A stretch of DNA of 64,000 bases from Pandoraea sp. ASV26 (GCF_016428915.1 NZ_JAELTP010000003.1:57907-121906), one strand, 5' to 3'. Shown: positions 29,640 to 39,446, numbered from the stretch's first letter. The notes: generated by a model from the sequence alone, not told the origin. Translations and numbers: made by a program.

Positions 29640-30389
29640 ATGAAGATCCTGGTACCGGTCAAACGGGTAGTGGATTACAACGTAAAGGTTCGCGTGAAGA
29701 GCGACGGCAGCGGCGTCGATATCGCGAACGTGAAGATGTCGATGAATCCGTTCGACGAAATCGCGGTGGAAGAGGCGGTGCGCTTGAAGGAAGCGGGCGT
29801 TGCGACGGAAGTGATCGCGGTGTCGGCGGGTGTCGCGCAATCGCAGGAGACGCTGCGCACGGCGCTGGCCATCGGCGCGGATCGCGCGATCCTGATCGAG
29901 TCGGACGAAGAGTTGCAACCGCTGGCGGTGGCCAAGTTGCTCAAGGCGCTGGTGGACAAGGAGCAGCCGCAACTGGTGATCCTGGGCAAGCAGGCGATCG
30001 ACGACGATTCCAATCAAACGGGTCAGATGCTCGCGGCGCTCGCGAAGCTGCCGCAGGCGACGTTCGCCTCGAAGGTGACGGTGGCGGATAACCGCGCCCA
30101 AGTCACGCGCGAAGTGGACGGCGGTCTGGAGACAGTGTCGCTGTCGCTGCCGGCGGTGATCACGACGGACTTGCGCCTGAACGAGCCGCGTTATGTGACG
30201 CTGCCCAACATCATGAAGGCGAAGAAGAAGCCGCTGGAGATCGTCAAGCCGGCGGATCTGGGGGTGGATGTGAGCCCGCGTCTGAAGACGCTGAAGGTGG
30301 CCGAGCCGCCCAAGCGCAGCGCAGGGGTGAAGGTGGCGGACGTGGCAGCGCTCGTCGAGAAACTGAAGACTGAAGCCAAGGTCATCTGA
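29640..30389 (+). CDS. etfB: Electron transfer flavoprotein beta subunit
   Basis: EtfB with EtfA carries electrons from acyl-CoA and related dehydrogenases to ETF-ubiquinone oxidoreductase. The 249-residue protein begins [16 protein letters not shown] and contains the AMP-binding block [32 protein letters not shown] and the [17 protein letters not shown] docking segment. These are standard for the group I ETF of beta-oxidation. It precedes etfA by 13 bases in one operon and is followed by an acyl-CoA dehydrogenase that probably donates electrons to it. Confidence 0.97.
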   Translation: MKILVPVKRVVDYNVKVRVKSDGSGVDIANVKMSMNPFDEIAVEEAVRLKEAGVATEVIAVSAGVAQSQETLRTALAIGADRAILIESDEELQPLAVAKLLKALVDKEQPQLVILGKQAIDDDSNQTGQMLAALAKLPQATFASKVTVADNRAQVTREVDGGLETVSLSLPAVITTDLRLNEPRYVTLPNIMKAKKKPLEIVKPADLGVDVSPRLKTLKVAEPPKRSAGVKVADVAALVEKLKTEAKVI

Positions 30390-30402
30390 GGGAGACGACG
30401 AG

Positions 30403-31335
30403 ATGAGCATTCTGGTAATTGCCGAACACGACAATCAAACGATCAAGGCGGCGACGCTCAGCACGGTGACGGCCGCGCTGCAATGCGGCGACGACGTGCA
30501 CGTGCTGGTCGCGGGCAGCAATGCAAAGGCCGCCGCCGATGCGGCTGCGCAGATCGCGGGCGTGAAGAAGGTGCTGCTGGCCGATGCGCCGTACTTCGGC
30601 GACGGTCTGGCCGAGAACATCGCCGACGAGGTGGTGTCGATCGCGGGTAACTATTCGCACATTCTGGCCACGGCCACTGCGTACGGCAAGAACATCGCGC
30701 CGCGCGTGGCCGCGCTGCTGGACGTCGCACAGATTTCGGAGATCACGAAGGTCGACAGCGCCGACACGTTCGAGCGTCCGATCTACGCGGGCAACGCGAT
30801 TGCGACGGTGCAAAGCGCGGACAAGGTGAAGGTCATCACGGTGCGCTCGACGGGGTTCGACCCGGCGGCGGCCACGGGCGGCAGCGCGGTGGTGGAAACC
30901 GTGGCCGCGACGCCGGACGCAGGCGTGTCGCAGTTCGTGGGCCGAGAGGTGACGAAGCTGGACCGTCCGGAGCTCACGAGCGCGAAGATCATCGTCTCGG
31001 GTGGCCGGGGTCTGGGCAGCGGCGAGAACTATACGAAGGTGCTCGAGCCGCTGGCGGACAAGCTGGGTGCAGCGCTGGGCGCCTCGCGCGCGGCGGTCGA
31101 CGCGGGCTACGTGCCGAACGACTATCAGGTCGGTCAGACGGGCAAGATCGTGGCGCCGCAGTTGTACATCGCGGTGGGTATCTCGGGGGCGATCCAGCAC
31201 TTGGCGGGGATGAAGGATTCGAAGGTGATCGTGGCGATCAACAAGGATCCGGAAGCGCCGATCTTCTCGGTGGCGGATTACGGTCTGGTGGGCGATCTGT
31301 TCACCGTGGTGCCGGAACTCACGGGCGCGCTGTAA
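30403..31335 (+). CDS. etfA: Electron transfer flavoprotein alpha subunit
   Basis: EtfA holds the FAD of the ETF heterodimer. The 310-residue protein has an N-terminal nucleotide-like domain ([18 protein letters not shown]) and a C-terminal FAD domain with [34 protein letters not shown] and [16 protein letters not shown], all complete. A GGGAG site precedes the start. It is the second gene of etfBA; a 185-base gap follows before the acyl-CoA dehydrogenase, in which I see no terminator. Confidence 0.97.
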   Translation: MSILVIAEHDNQTIKAATLSTVTAALQCGDDVHVLVAGSNAKAAADAAAQIAGVKKVLLADAPYFGDGLAENIADEVVSIAGNYSHILATATAYGKNIAPRVAALLDVAQISEITKVDSADTFERPIYAGNAIATVQSADKVKVITVRSTGFDPAAATGGSAVVETVAATPDAGVSQFVGREVTKLDRPELTSAKIIVSGGRGLGSGENYTKVLEPLADKLGAALGASRAAVDAGYVPNDYQVGQTGKIVAPQLYIAVGISGAIQHLAGMKDSKVIVAINKDPEAPIFSVADYGLVGDLFTVVPELTGAL

Positions 31336-31520
31336 GAAGGCTGTCATGAGGTAACGCTGCGGGGGCGTGTGAGTGGATTGCACGCCTCCCGCAGCCGATC
31401 CGCATGAGGAGATCGACCGGCGACGGTGCGATGTCTTCATGCGAATCGGTCAAACAAAATAATAAGAACCCCGGCATTTGCCACCATCAATAGGCAATCG
31501 GAATCCCTTGGAGGAACGAC

Positions 31521-33302
31521 ATGAGTTATCAGGCCCCGATCAAGGACATGCAGTTCGTGATGAACGAACTGGCGGATCTGACGAGCATCGCGGCGCTACC
31601 GGGCTATGAGGATGCCTCGCCCGAACTTGCGCAGGCCGTGCTCGAGGAAGCCGCACGTTTCAATCAGGAAGTGCTGGCGCCGTTGAACGTCATTGGCGAT
31701 CAGCAGCCGAGTACCTGGAACGACGGCGTCGTGACGACTACGCCGGGTTTCAAGGAAGCCTTCAAGAAGTTTTCCGAAGCCGGTTGGCAAGGCGTGTTGC
31801 ATCCGCAGGAGTTCGGCGGACAGGGACTGCCCAAGCTCGTTGCCACGCCCTGCACGGAAATGCTCAACGCCGCGAACCTGTCGTTCGCACTGTGCCCGCT
31901 GCTGACGGACGGCGCTGTCGAAGCGCTGCTGACTGCGGGCACCGACGCTCAACGTGCCCTCTACGTGCCGAAGCTGCTCTCAGGCGAGTGGACCGGCACG
32001 ATGAATCTGACCGAGCCGCAAGCCGGTTCCGACCTCGCGTTGGTGCGCACGCGTGCCGAGCGCGAAGCCGACGGTAGTTACCGTATCTTCGGCACGAAGA
32101 TTTTCATCACCTTCGGTGAGCACGACATGGCCGAGAACATCGTGCATCTCGTGCTGGCGCGCACGCCTGATGCACCTCCGGGCGTGAAGGGCATCTCGCT
32201 GTTCATCGTGCCGAAGTTCAACGTCGACGCCGAGGGCAAGCTCGGTGCGCGCAACGATGTGCACTGCGTGTCCATCGAACACAAGCTTGGCATCAAGGCG
32301 AGCCCGACGGCAGTGCTGCAATTCGGCGACAACGGCGGGGCGACGGGCTACCTCGTGGGCGAGGAGAATCGCGGCCTCGAATACATGTTCATCATGATGA
32401 ACGCCGCGCGCTTTGCGGTCGGCATGCAAGGCGTGGCTGTGGCCGATCGTGCCTATCAGCATGCCGTGGCCTATGCGCGCGATCGTCTGCAAAGTCGTCC
32501 GGTGGATGGTTCCTCGCGCGACGCCGTATCGATCATCCATCACCCCGACGTCAAGCGCATGCTCATGACAATGCGCGCACTGACCGAAGGCGCGCGCGCA
32601 CTCGCGTACGTGGCGGCGGCACAAGCCGATATCGGACATCACGCCGCAGATGCCGGCGAGCGCAAACGCGCGCAGGCGATCTACGAATTCCTCGTGCCGA
32701 TCGTGAAGGGCTGGAGTACTGAAATGTCGCTGGAGGTCACGAGCCTCGGCGTGCAGGTGCACGGTGGCATGGGCTTTATCGAAGAGACGGGCGCTGCGCA
32801 GTACTATCGCGACGCCCGCATTCTGCCCATCTACGAAGGCACGACCGCGATTCAGGCGAACGACCTGATCGGCCGCAAGACGCTGCGCGATGGCGGTGCC
32901 GTGGCGCGTGCCCTGTGTGAGCAGATCATTTCGACGGAGAACGAACTGCGCGCCTCGGGCGGTGTGGGGCAGTCCGTGGCGGAGCGTCTCGCGAAGGGGC
33001 GCCAAGCGTTGTCGATCGTGGTCGACTATGTGGTCGCAAACGCTCAGGACAATGCGAATGCCGTGTTCGCGGGCAGCGTGCCGTATCTGAAGCTTGCCGG
33101 TATTGTGCTCGGTGGCTGGCAGATGGGACGTGCGTTGCTGGCGGCGCAGAAGTTGCGCGATCAGGACCCGCCGTTTTACGACGCGAAGATCGGGACGGCG
33201 CGCTTCTTCGCCGATCACATTCTCACGCAGGCCCCGGGCCTCGCGCAGGCGATTACCGAGGGCGCGGACTCGGTGCTGTCGCTGACCGAAGCGCAGTTCT
33301 GA
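31521..33302 (+). CDS. Acyl-CoA dehydrogenase with C-terminal extension (DmdC/FadE-like)
   Basis: This flavoenzyme introduces a double bond at C2-C3 of an acyl-CoA and passes electrons to ETF. The 593-residue length, about 200 more than classical acyl-CoA dehydrogenases, places it in the group with an added C-terminal domain that includes 3-methylmercaptopropionyl-CoA dehydrogenase (DmdC). FAD and substrate motifs are MNLTEPQAGSDLALVRT and EENRGLEYMFIMMNAARF; the catalytic glutamate is expected in IYEGTTAIQANDLIGRK, which is intact. GGAGG precedes the ATG. Adjacency to etfBA fits its electron route. The chain-length preference and any sulfur substrate are unknown. Confidence 0.92.
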   Translation: MSYQAPIKDMQFVMNELADLTSIAALPGYEDASPELAQAVLEEAARFNQEVLAPLNVIGDQQPSTWNDGVVTTTPGFKEAFKKFSEAGWQGVLHPQEFGGQGLPKLVATPCTEMLNAANLSFALCPLLTDGAVEALLTAGTDAQRALYVPKLLSGEWTGTMNLTEPQAGSDLALVRTRAEREADGSYRIFGTKIFITFGEHDMAENIVHLVLARTPDAPPGVKGISLFIVPKFNVDAEGKLGARNDVHCVSIEHKLGIKASPTAVLQFGDNGGATGYLVGEENRGLEYMFIMMNAARFAVGMQGVAVADRAYQHAVAYARDRLQSRPVDGSSRDAVSIIHHPDVKRMLMTMRALTEGARALAYVAAAQADIGHHAADAGERKRAQAIYEFLVPIVKGWSTEMSLEVTSLGVQVHGGMGFIEETGAAQYYRDARILPIYEGTTAIQANDLIGRKTLRDGGAVARALCEQIISTENELRASGGVGQSVAERLAKGRQALSIVVDYVVANAQDNANAVFAGSVPYLKLAGIVLGGWQMGRALLAAQKLRDQDPPFYDAKIGTARFFADHILTQAPGLAQAITEGADSVLSLTEAQF

Positions 33303-33334
33303 GCGTCTGGCGGCATTGGTGTGAGGTGACGACA

Positions 33335-33360
33335 AAGGCGGTCCACGGACCGCCTTTTCT
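33335..33360 (+). terminator. Intrinsic terminator after the acyl-CoA dehydrogenase
   Basis: Stem AAGGCGGTCC / GGACCGCCTT with a 2-base centre, followed by TTCTT; located 33 bases after the stop codon. Confidence 0.88.
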
Positions 33361-33400
33361 TATGCGCGAAAACATCGTGCCGACATGAATGATGCGGACG

Positions 33401-33430
33401 AAAAAAAACGGCACTGCTTGCGCAGTGCCG
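33401..33430 (-). terminator. Intrinsic terminator of 6S RNA
   Basis: Read on the minus strand, CGGCACTGC / GCAGTGCCG with a 4-base loop is followed by eight T. It lies just beyond the 3' end of the 6S RNA homology. Confidence 0.9.
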
Positions 33431-33610
33431 TGCATTGGGTCCCCGCCACAGCCGCTAAGCCGGCATCCTGAACCGTGAGGCTCAAGGTGGTCGCGGTTAG
33501 TAGCGCTTTGGGTTCATCAGACAGAGTGACGCTCACGCCAGCACTACAAACTTCCGCAACCTGCAAAATATCATTGGTTCAAGGAATCTATGACTTTCGC
33601 GAACCAGGCA
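33431..33610 (-). ncRNA. ssrS: 6S RNA
   Basis: On the minus strand the 3' half reads GAACCCAAAGCGC, then ACCGCGACCACCTTGAGCC and CGGTTCAGGATGCCGG. This aligns with the E. coli 6S segment around CACCTTGAACC and the hairpin after it. The sequence between zapA and this point has no coding feature, and ssrS beside zapA is the conserved proteobacterial location. 6S RNA mimics an open promoter and sequesters sigma-70 RNA polymerase in stationary phase. The 3' end is fixed by the terminator; the 5' end is set only from the usual length of about 180 bases and may be off by 20 or more. Confidence 0.75.
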
Positions 33611-33652
33611 GGGAAAACTAACCTTTTGAATCAGACGACAGCGAGTGAATTT

Positions 33653-33964
33653 TCAGCTTTGGTACTGATCGATCACAGCGCTTAATCGTTCGTTCATGCG
33701 TTGCATTCTACTCTGAATTTCTTCGGCGGGGAATGCTTGTCCAGCAGCGATACTTTTTTCCAACGCAAGCAATTCGGATGCCAGACTCAACGCTGCCATG
33801 ACGGCAATCCGGTCAGTGCCGCGCACGCTGCTTTGGGCGCGAACCTTGCTCATTTCGGCATCGACACGCGACACGGCGGACAGCAGATCAGCTTCATGCT
33901 CCGGCGGGCAGGCAAGCCGGTAAGACTGTTCGAGAATATGAACTTCGAGCTGCTTGATCGTCAT
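33653..33964 (-). CDS. zapA: Cell division protein ZapA
   Basis: ZapA bundles FtsZ filaments at midcell. The 103-residue protein has the small N-terminal globular part (KQLEVHILEQSYRLACPPEHEADLLSAVSRVD) typical of ZapA, the DRIAVMAALSLASELL helix, and a C-terminal coiled coil (EEIQSRMQRMNERLSAVIDQY). It overlaps the preceding coiled-coil gene by four bases (ATGA) and is followed by ssrS, the standard arrangement. Confidence 0.92.
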   Translation of the reverse strand: MTIKQLEVHILEQSYRLACPPEHEADLLSAVSRVDAEMSKVRAQSSVRGTDRIAVMAALSLASELLALEKSIAAGQAFPAEEIQSRMQRMNERLSAVIDQYQS

Positions 33965-34272
33965 GCGTTTTCTCCACCGGGGGTGCCGAGCAGATCCATC
34001 TGACCCTCAGCCGGGTTTTGCGTAGGGAGCTTTTCCAGAATAGCGTTCAGGCGAACCTGTGCCTCGTCGATCTTGGCCGCGAGCTGGTCGCGCTGCAAAC
34101 GCAGGGCGTCGCGCTCGGCGCGCAGTTGCTCGATCGCGGCGCGGGTTTCGTCGCATTCGGTGCGCGCGCGATCGAGTTCGGCGAGCAGCGCTTGATTGTG
34201 TTGATGAAAACGTTGGCTTATCACAACCAACTGTTCGATTTTGTCGGTGAGATTGTCGAGATCGGTGAGCAT
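33961..34272 (-). CDS. ZapB-like coiled-coil protein
   Basis: This 103-residue protein is almost entirely coiled coil (about residues 8-85: DKIEQLVVISQRFHQHNQALLAELDRAR and onward, with regular Leu/Ala heptads) and ends in a short flexible tail containing MDLLGTPGGE. Position directly before zapA, with ATGA overlap, and size fit a ZapB-type partner that links ZapA to the chromosome-terminus layer of the divisome. Sequence similarity to E. coli ZapB is low, as is usual for coiled coils, so the role is inferred from context. Confidence 0.7.
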   Translation of the reverse strand: MLTDLDNLTDKIEQLVVISQRFHQHNQALLAELDRARTECDETRAAIEQLRAERDALRLQRDQLAAKIDEAQVRLNAILEKLPTQNPAEGQMDLLGTPGGENA

Positions 34273-34376
34273 CGGGCTGCGTCCTCTTAATTGCCCTACA
34301 TTCTAACGGAATCGGCGGCCAATGCCCGGCGATCGAGCATTGACGCTCGTTCGAATGGCCCCTACACTTGCGGCAC

Positions 34377-34602
34377 TTTGGTGCTCGCGCACGCCCTCCC
34401 GGCATGCGCAGTTAAACGGGAAACAGGGAGCCGCGTCCCCACACGGGCTGGCCAACCTGTGCTGCCCCCGCAACGGTAAGTCATCCTTTCGGTCCGAAAG
34501 GTTTCCGAAAACGCGCTTCGCCTTTATCGCCACTGTGAGCTATCCGCTCGCGGGAAGGCCGGTCAGGCGCGATGGTGACCAGCCCGGATACCGGCCCAAG
34601 TG
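34377..34602 (+). promoter_or_regulatory. Cobalamin (adenosylcobalamin) riboswitch
   Basis: The plus strand holds the ordered conserved blocks of the cobalamin riboswitch: GGTGCTC at the 5' side, then TTAAACGGGAAACAGGGAG, CCTGTGCTGCCCCCGCAACGGTAAG (the B12-box core, 34455-34483), CACTGTGAGC, GGGAAGGCCGGTC, and GTGACCAGCCCGGATACCGGCC closing the helix. It ends 167 bases before the btuB start and controls it when coenzyme B12 is abundant. The rest of the 496-base gap (34273-34768) contains the divergent promoter area for the ZapB-like gene and the expression platform, in which I see no obvious terminator. Confidence 0.97.
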
Positions 34603-34768
34603 AGTGGGGAAAAAGCCATGCCGCCCGGCAACGCCGTGAGTGGCCTGCCGTCGTTTTCATGTGTCGATGCTCCGCATCCGTGACGTGTCACCGGCGCTCC
34701 CCTTGCGCCGGCGGCCCGCGGGGGAACGGGTCTAGGCAATAAGAAAACTACGGAAGTCACACCAGATC

Positions 34769-36760
34769 ATGCGCACCCACGTTCGCGCGATGGCGCCGCA
34801 CGCGCCTGCTTTTGCACGCCTGGCCTCGGCCCCCCCTGTCTTTGTTCCCGCCCCGCACCGTCTCGCCATCGCTGCCGCCATGCTGGCCGCAAGCATCGGC
34901 GCCCACGCGCAGTCGGCCCAGCCGAGCGATGCCGCGACGGCGACTCCGGCTGCCCCGATTGTCGTTGCTGCCAACACGGCAGATAACCCTACGGCTGCGC
35001 AGCTCAAGACGACCGTCGTGACGGCCTCGCGCACCGAGCAGAAGCTCGCCGACACGCTGGCCGCGACCTCGGTGATCACGCGCGAAGACATCGAACAAAG
35101 CCAGGCGCAGGACCTGCCGACGCTGCTGCGCGGTCAGGCGGGCGTGGAAATCGTGCAGAACGGCGGCTTCGGCACGTCGGCCAGCATCTTCATGCGGGGT
35201 GCCGCATCCAACGCGTCGCTCGTGCTCATCGATGGCGTGCCGGTCAACTCGGCCACCACCGGCACGACCAACATCGCCCAGATCCCGGTGTCGCAGATTG
35301 ACCACATCGAGATCGTGCGCGGCAACGTCTCTGCGCTGTACGGCTCGCAAGCCGTGGGCGGCGTGATTCAGATCTTCACGCGCAAGGGCGACGGCAGCCC
35401 GCCCCGCGCCTACGCTGAAGTCGGCTACGGCACGAACAACACCACGCAGGCCAACGCCGGTATCGCCGGTTCGTTCGAAGACGGCAAGACCCGCTTCTCG
35501 CTGGACGTCTCGCGCTTTCACACCAACGGCATTTCCGCGCAAGACCCGCGCTTCTTCCCGAAGGTCAATCCGAACCGTAACGGCGACGACAACACGAGCG
35601 TGAGCGCGTCACTCTCGCGCAAGTTCGGCGACACGTGGGAGGTCGGCGCGCGCCTGTTCCAGAGCGACGGCAGCAGCAGCTACGACAACGCTTACGGCAA
35701 GCCGACCGATCTGAACGACACCGACGCACGCGTGCGCCAGATTTCGGGCTATGCGAAGGGCAACATCACCGACAAGTGGAGCACGCGCTTCACAGTCACG
35801 CAGGGCGACGATTACAGCTACAACTACCTGAACGGCCAGGGTAACGGCAACTTCCACACGTCGAGCAACCAGATCGACTGGGCCAACGAATACGCCTTCA
35901 TGCCCGACCAGAAGCTGATCGCCGGCTACACGCGACTGGAGCAGACCGTCGAGAGCAACACCAACTACGGCCGCAACAACCGCCATCTCGATTCGCCGTA
36001 TCTGGGCTACGAAGGCACATTCGGCAAGCATCAGGTGCAGGCCAACGTGCGTCGCGATGTGTACTCCGACTTTGGCGGTGCCAACAGCTATTGGCTCGGC
36101 TACGGCTACAACCTGACGAAGCAGTGGAAGTTCATGGCCAATGCGTCAGACGGCTTCCGCGCGCCGACCTTCAACGAGCTGTTCTACCCGGGCTACGGCA
36201 ATCCGAACCTGCAACCGGAACGTTCGATCTCCAAAGAGCTTGCCGTGCAGTTCAACGGTGGCGAGCGTCTTGGCCTGGTCAAGTTGACGGGCTTCCAGAC
36301 CAACTACACGAACCTGATCCAGTCGCTCACGGTGTTCCCGTACACGGCCGCGAACGTGGCCAAGGCACGTGTCGAAGGTCTCGAGCTGACCTACACGGGC
36401 CGTCCGATTCTCGGCGTAGACGTGCGTGCGTCATTCACGCGTCAGAACCCGACCGATCTGGATGCCGACAAGCAACTCGCGCGTCGCGCCAAGCAGTTCG
36501 GTTCGGTCGGTCTGTCGAAGACGTTCGACAAGTTCACCGTCAGCGGCGATGTGTTCTACAGCGGCGAGCGCTACGATACGGGCGGTCAGCATCTCGGCGC
36601 TTACACGCTCCTGAACCTTCAGGCGCGCTACGATATCGACAAATCCTGGTACGTCTCGGCGCATCTGGACAATGTCCTCAACAAGAACTACCAGACGGTC
36701 TATGGCTACAACACCCTCGGCCGCGCGATTTACGTCTCGCTCGGCTGGAAGCAGTTCTGA
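34769..36760 (+). CDS. btuB: TonB-dependent vitamin B12 outer-membrane receptor
   Basis: BtuB takes up cobalamins and other corrinoids across the outer membrane with energy from TonB. The 663-residue precursor has a long signal region (cleavage after AHA near residue 48), an Ala/Thr/Pro-rich spacer, the TonB box region TTVVTASRTEQ, the plug domain (LLRGQAGVEIVQNGGFG, FMRGAASNASLVLIDGVPVN, IEIVRGNVSALYGSQAVGGVIQIFT) and a 22-strand barrel ending in a terminal Phe. Riboswitch control and the following cobalamin genes support the assignment over siderophore receptors. GGAAG is the ribosome site. Confidence 0.93.
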   Translation: MRTHVRAMAPHAPAFARLASAPPVFVPAPHRLAIAAAMLAASIGAHAQSAQPSDAATATPAAPIVVAANTADNPTAAQLKTTVVTASRTEQKLADTLAATSVITREDIEQSQAQDLPTLLRGQAGVEIVQNGGFGTSASIFMRGAASNASLVLIDGVPVNSATTGTTNIAQIPVSQIDHIEIVRGNVSALYGSQAVGGVIQIFTRKGDGSPPRAYAEVGYGTNNTTQANAGIAGSFEDGKTRFSLDVSRFHTNGISAQDPRFFPKVNPNRNGDDNTSVSASLSRKFGDTWEVGARLFQSDGSSSYDNAYGKPTDLNDTDARVRQISGYAKGNITDKWSTRFTVTQGDDYSYNYLNGQGNGNFHTSSNQIDWANEYAFMPDQKLIAGYTRLEQTVESNTNYGRNNRHLDSPYLGYEGTFGKHQVQANVRRDVYSDFGGANSYWLGYGYNLTKQWKFMANASDGFRAPTFNELFYPGYGNPNLQPERSISKELAVQFNGGERLGLVKLTGFQTNYTNLIQSLTVFPYTAANVAKARVEGLELTYTGRPILGVDVRASFTRQNPTDLDADKQLARRAKQFGSVGLSKTFDKFTVSGDVFYSGERYDTGGQHLGAYTLLNLQARYDIDKSWYVSAHLDNVLNKNYQTVYGYNTLGRAIYVSLGWKQF

Positions 36761-36823
36761 CGACGTCCCGGCAGGGCGTAAAGCGCATAACGCGCGATAC
36801 GCTCGTAACGCTTGTAAAGCCTC

Positions 36824-37819
36824 ATGACGCTGCGCCGTGCTCTCGCCATATGGGCAGGACTGGCCGGCGTTGCGCTGGTCGTCCTGCTGGCGTCTCTCAT
36901 GTTGGGGAGCGTGCCGGTCTCGCTGCGTGAGATCGGTGCGTTGCTGCTCGGTCACGACACCGGTCTGGCCGGTGACGTGGTCTGGCGTCTGCGTCTGCCA
37001 CGCGCGCTCGCCGCGTTCGCCTGCGGCGGCCTGCTCGCCGTTGCCGGTACGCTGATGCAGACCCTGCTGCGCAATCCGCTCGCCGACCCCTACGTGTTGG
37101 GCATTTCCGGCGGCGCGGGTGTTGCGGCGCTTGCGTCGCTGGCGCTCATGCTGCCTTTCTTCTGGGTGCAGACGAGTGCCTTCGCGGGGGCTCTGGCCGC
37201 CATCGCCATCGTGATGGCGCTCTCGCACCGCAGTTTCCTGCGCCCCGGCGATCAGGACAGCAGTACCAAACTGCTGCTCACCGGCGTGATGATGGCCGCG
37301 GGCTTTGGCGCACTCGCCACCCTCATCCTGACGCTTGCGCCCGACGCCAGTCTGCGCGGCATGCTGTTCTGGCTCACGGGCGATCTGAACGGTGTCGACC
37401 GTGCGTGGCTGCCGTTGATCGCGCTCGCGGCAACGCTGCTCATCGTGTGTCCGGTCGCCCATCGTCTTAACGTGCTGTTGCGCGGCGAGGCCGTGGCGCA
37501 AGCCGTCGGCGTGGCGGTCGGGCCATTGCGCGCGCGCATCTATCTGGCGGCGTCGCTTGCCACGGCAATCGCCGTGACCACCGCCGGCAGCATTGGCTTC
37601 ATCGGTCTCGTGGTGCCGCACATTCTGCGCCTGCGCTTCGGCAACGATCAGCGCATGTTGTTGCCGGCTGCGGCGCTTGCAGGCGGCGCGCTGCTCATGC
37701 TCGCCGATCTGGTGGCGCGCACGATCATTGCGCCGACGCAACTGCCTGTGGGCGTGATTACCGCGATGATCGGTGTGCCGGTCTTCCTGTGGCTGCTTTC
37801 CCAGCGGGCCATCCGATGA
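36824..37819 (+). CDS. btuC: Vitamin B12 ABC transporter permease (FecCD family)
   Basis: The 331-residue integral membrane protein has about ten hydrophobic segments and the FecCD-family motifs LRLPRALAAFACGGLLAVAGTLMQTLLRNPLADPYVLGISGGAG and GFIGLVVPHILRL, the latter near the ATPase coupling helix. It forms the channel of the inner-membrane corrinoid importer with BtuD and the binding protein BtuF. The stop codon overlaps the btuD start (ATGA). Family members also move siderophores and heme; cobalamin is inferred from the riboswitch and gene set. Confidence 0.92.
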   Translation: MTLRRALAIWAGLAGVALVVLLASLMLGSVPVSLREIGALLLGHDTGLAGDVVWRLRLPRALAAFACGGLLAVAGTLMQTLLRNPLADPYVLGISGGAGVAALASLALMLPFFWVQTSAFAGALAAIAIVMALSHRSFLRPGDQDSSTKLLLTGVMMAAGFGALATLILTLAPDASLRGMLFWLTGDLNGVDRAWLPLIALAATLLIVCPVAHRLNVLLRGEAVAQAVGVAVGPLRARIYLAASLATAIAVTTAGSIGFIGLVVPHILRLRFGNDQRMLLPAAALAGGALLMLADLVARTIIAPTQLPVGVITAMIGVPVFLWLLSQRAIR

Positions 37820-38640
37820 GTACACCGCTGCTGCAAACCCATGCCCTGACACTGCACGCCGGTGAGCGCGTGCTGGTGGACTGGCTCGATCTCGCCGTCG
37901 CGACGGGCGAGTGCTGGTGTCTGGCCGGGCCGAACGGCGCGGGCAAGACGACGCTGCTCAGTACCCTCGCCGGGCTGCGTCCCATTGAAGATAAACCGCA
38001 GCGCGACCCGGCCATTGCCGGTAGCGGCCGTGTGGAGATTGGCGGCAAGCCGCTGGCGCAATGGCGTCCCGCGCCGCTCGCGAAGATGCGCGCGTTGATG
38101 CCGCAACAGACGCGCGATGCGTTCGGCGCCACGGCGCTGGAAGTCGTGCTGGCCGGGCGTCACCCGTATCTGGCGCAAGGCCGCTGGGGGGCGTGGGAGT
38201 CGGACGATGACATCGCCGCCGCCATGGCCGCGCTCGCTCAGGTGGGCATGGAAGACTTTGCGGCGCGCGACGTCACCACGCTCTCGGGCGGTGAACGTCA
38301 GCGCGTCTCGCTGGCCGCCGTTCTGGCGCAGGCCACGCCGCTGCTGCTGCTCGACGAGCCGGTCTCGCATCTCGACCTGCATCATCAGATCGACGCGCTC
38401 GAACAGCTCGCTCGCCACGCCGAACGTGACGATGCGGCCGTCATCTTCTCGTGCCACGATCTGAATCTCGCGCGACGCTTTGCCACGCACGCGCTACTGC
38501 TCGACGGTCGTGGCGGCTGGCGCGCCGGCCGTGTGCACGACGTGCTCTCGGCCGAGCATTGCAGCGACGCTTTCGGTTATCCGCTGCGTCTGATTCGCGA
38601 TGGCGACGACGAGGCGCTCGTGCCCGTGCGTCGTCCGTGA
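37816..38640 (+). CDS. btuD: Vitamin B12 ABC transporter ATP-binding protein
   Basis: The 274-residue ATPase powers corrinoid import. Walker A is GPNGAGKTT (Lys44), the Q-loop region is LMPQQTRDAFGATALEVVLAGRHPYLA, the ABC signature is LSGGERQRVSLA, Walker B is LLLLDEPVSHLDL and the switch histidine is in IFSCHDLNLARRF. The start at 37816 overlaps btuC and gives the usual N-terminus; an in-frame extension of nine codons inside btuC is unlikely. A 127-base gap separates it from cobO. Confidence 0.94.
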   Translation: MSTPLLQTHALTLHAGERVLVDWLDLAVATGECWCLAGPNGAGKTTLLSTLAGLRPIEDKPQRDPAIAGSGRVEIGGKPLAQWRPAPLAKMRALMPQQTRDAFGATALEVVLAGRHPYLAQGRWGAWESDDDIAAAMAALAQVGMEDFAARDVTTLSGGERQRVSLAAVLAQATPLLLLDEPVSHLDLHHQIDALEQLARHAERDDAAVIFSCHDLNLARRFATHALLLDGRGGWRAGRVHDVLSAEHCSDAFGYPLRLIRDGDDEALVPVRRP

Positions 38641-38767
38641 GCGCGGATCACGGGCGCCTTACACAAGCGCCTGCGCGTGACGCCATGACGGCATCGCGTG
38701 CAGGCGTACACTCACTGCGCGTGCGGCCGTCCTGCGCCGCGCGCCCGTTTTTTGACAGGTGCTGTTC

Positions 38768-39415
38768 ATGACGCAAGAAACCCCGCAATCCCAACCTGAA
38801 ACCCCTGCCGACGACGACGGCCGCAACGAGCGTCACCGCTCACGCATGGTGCGCAAGAAAGCCATCATCGACGACAAGATCGCGCAGGCGCAGCGTGACT
38901 GCGGCGTGATCGTCATCACGACCGGCAACGGCAAGGGCAAGTCGAGCTCCGGCTTCGGCATGGTGGTGCGTGCGATGGGCCACGGCATGAAGACCGGTGT
39001 CGTGCAATTCATCAAGGGCGCGATCCCGACCGGTGAGGAAAAATTCCTGCGACGCTTTCCTGACGAATGCGAGTTCCACGTGATGGGCGAAGGCTACACG
39101 TGGGAGACGCAGGACCGCACGCGCGACATCGCCAAGGCGGAAGCTGCATGGGAGCAGGCGCGCCGGATGTTGCGCGATCCCTCGTTCGGCCTCGTGCTGT
39201 TCGACGAGTTGAACATTGCGCTCAAGCTCGGCTATCTCGACGTGAATACCGTGGTTGCCGATTTGCAGGCGCGGCCCGAGATGCAGCATGTGGTGATCAC
39301 CGGTCGCGGCGCGCCGCAGGCGCTCATCGATGCCGCCGACACCGTGACCGACATGACGCCCGTCAAGCATGCGTTTGCCCAGGGCATTCGCGCGCAGGCC
39401 GGCGTGGAAATGTAA
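38768..39415 (+). CDS. cobO: Corrinoid adenosyltransferase (CobO/BtuR type)
   Basis: CobO transfers the adenosyl group of ATP to Co(I) of corrinoids, making the coenzyme form. The 215-residue protein has a disordered, polar N-terminus and the P-loop GNGKGKSS (about 53-60) followed by GFGMVVRAMGHGMKTGVVQFIKG and the CobO-specific LVLFDELNIALKLGYLDV and VVITGRGAPQALIDAADTVTDM blocks. The ATG at 38768 is preferred over an in-frame GTG three codons earlier. It sits between the importer and nucleotide-loop genes, so it can adenosylate imported B12 or precursors. Confidence 0.95.
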   Translation: MTQETPQSQPETPADDDGRNERHRSRMVRKKAIIDDKIAQAQRDCGVIVITTGNGKGKSSSGFGMVVRAMGHGMKTGVVQFIKGAIPTGEEKFLRRFPDECEFHVMGEGYTWETQDRTRDIAKAEAAWEQARRMLRDPSFGLVLFDELNIALKLGYLDVNTVVADLQARPEMQHVVITGRGAPQALIDAADTVTDMTPVKHAFAQGIRAQAGVEM

Positions 39416-39446
39416 TCTTCGCTTCATCGTTTCAGGACGTCTCCGT

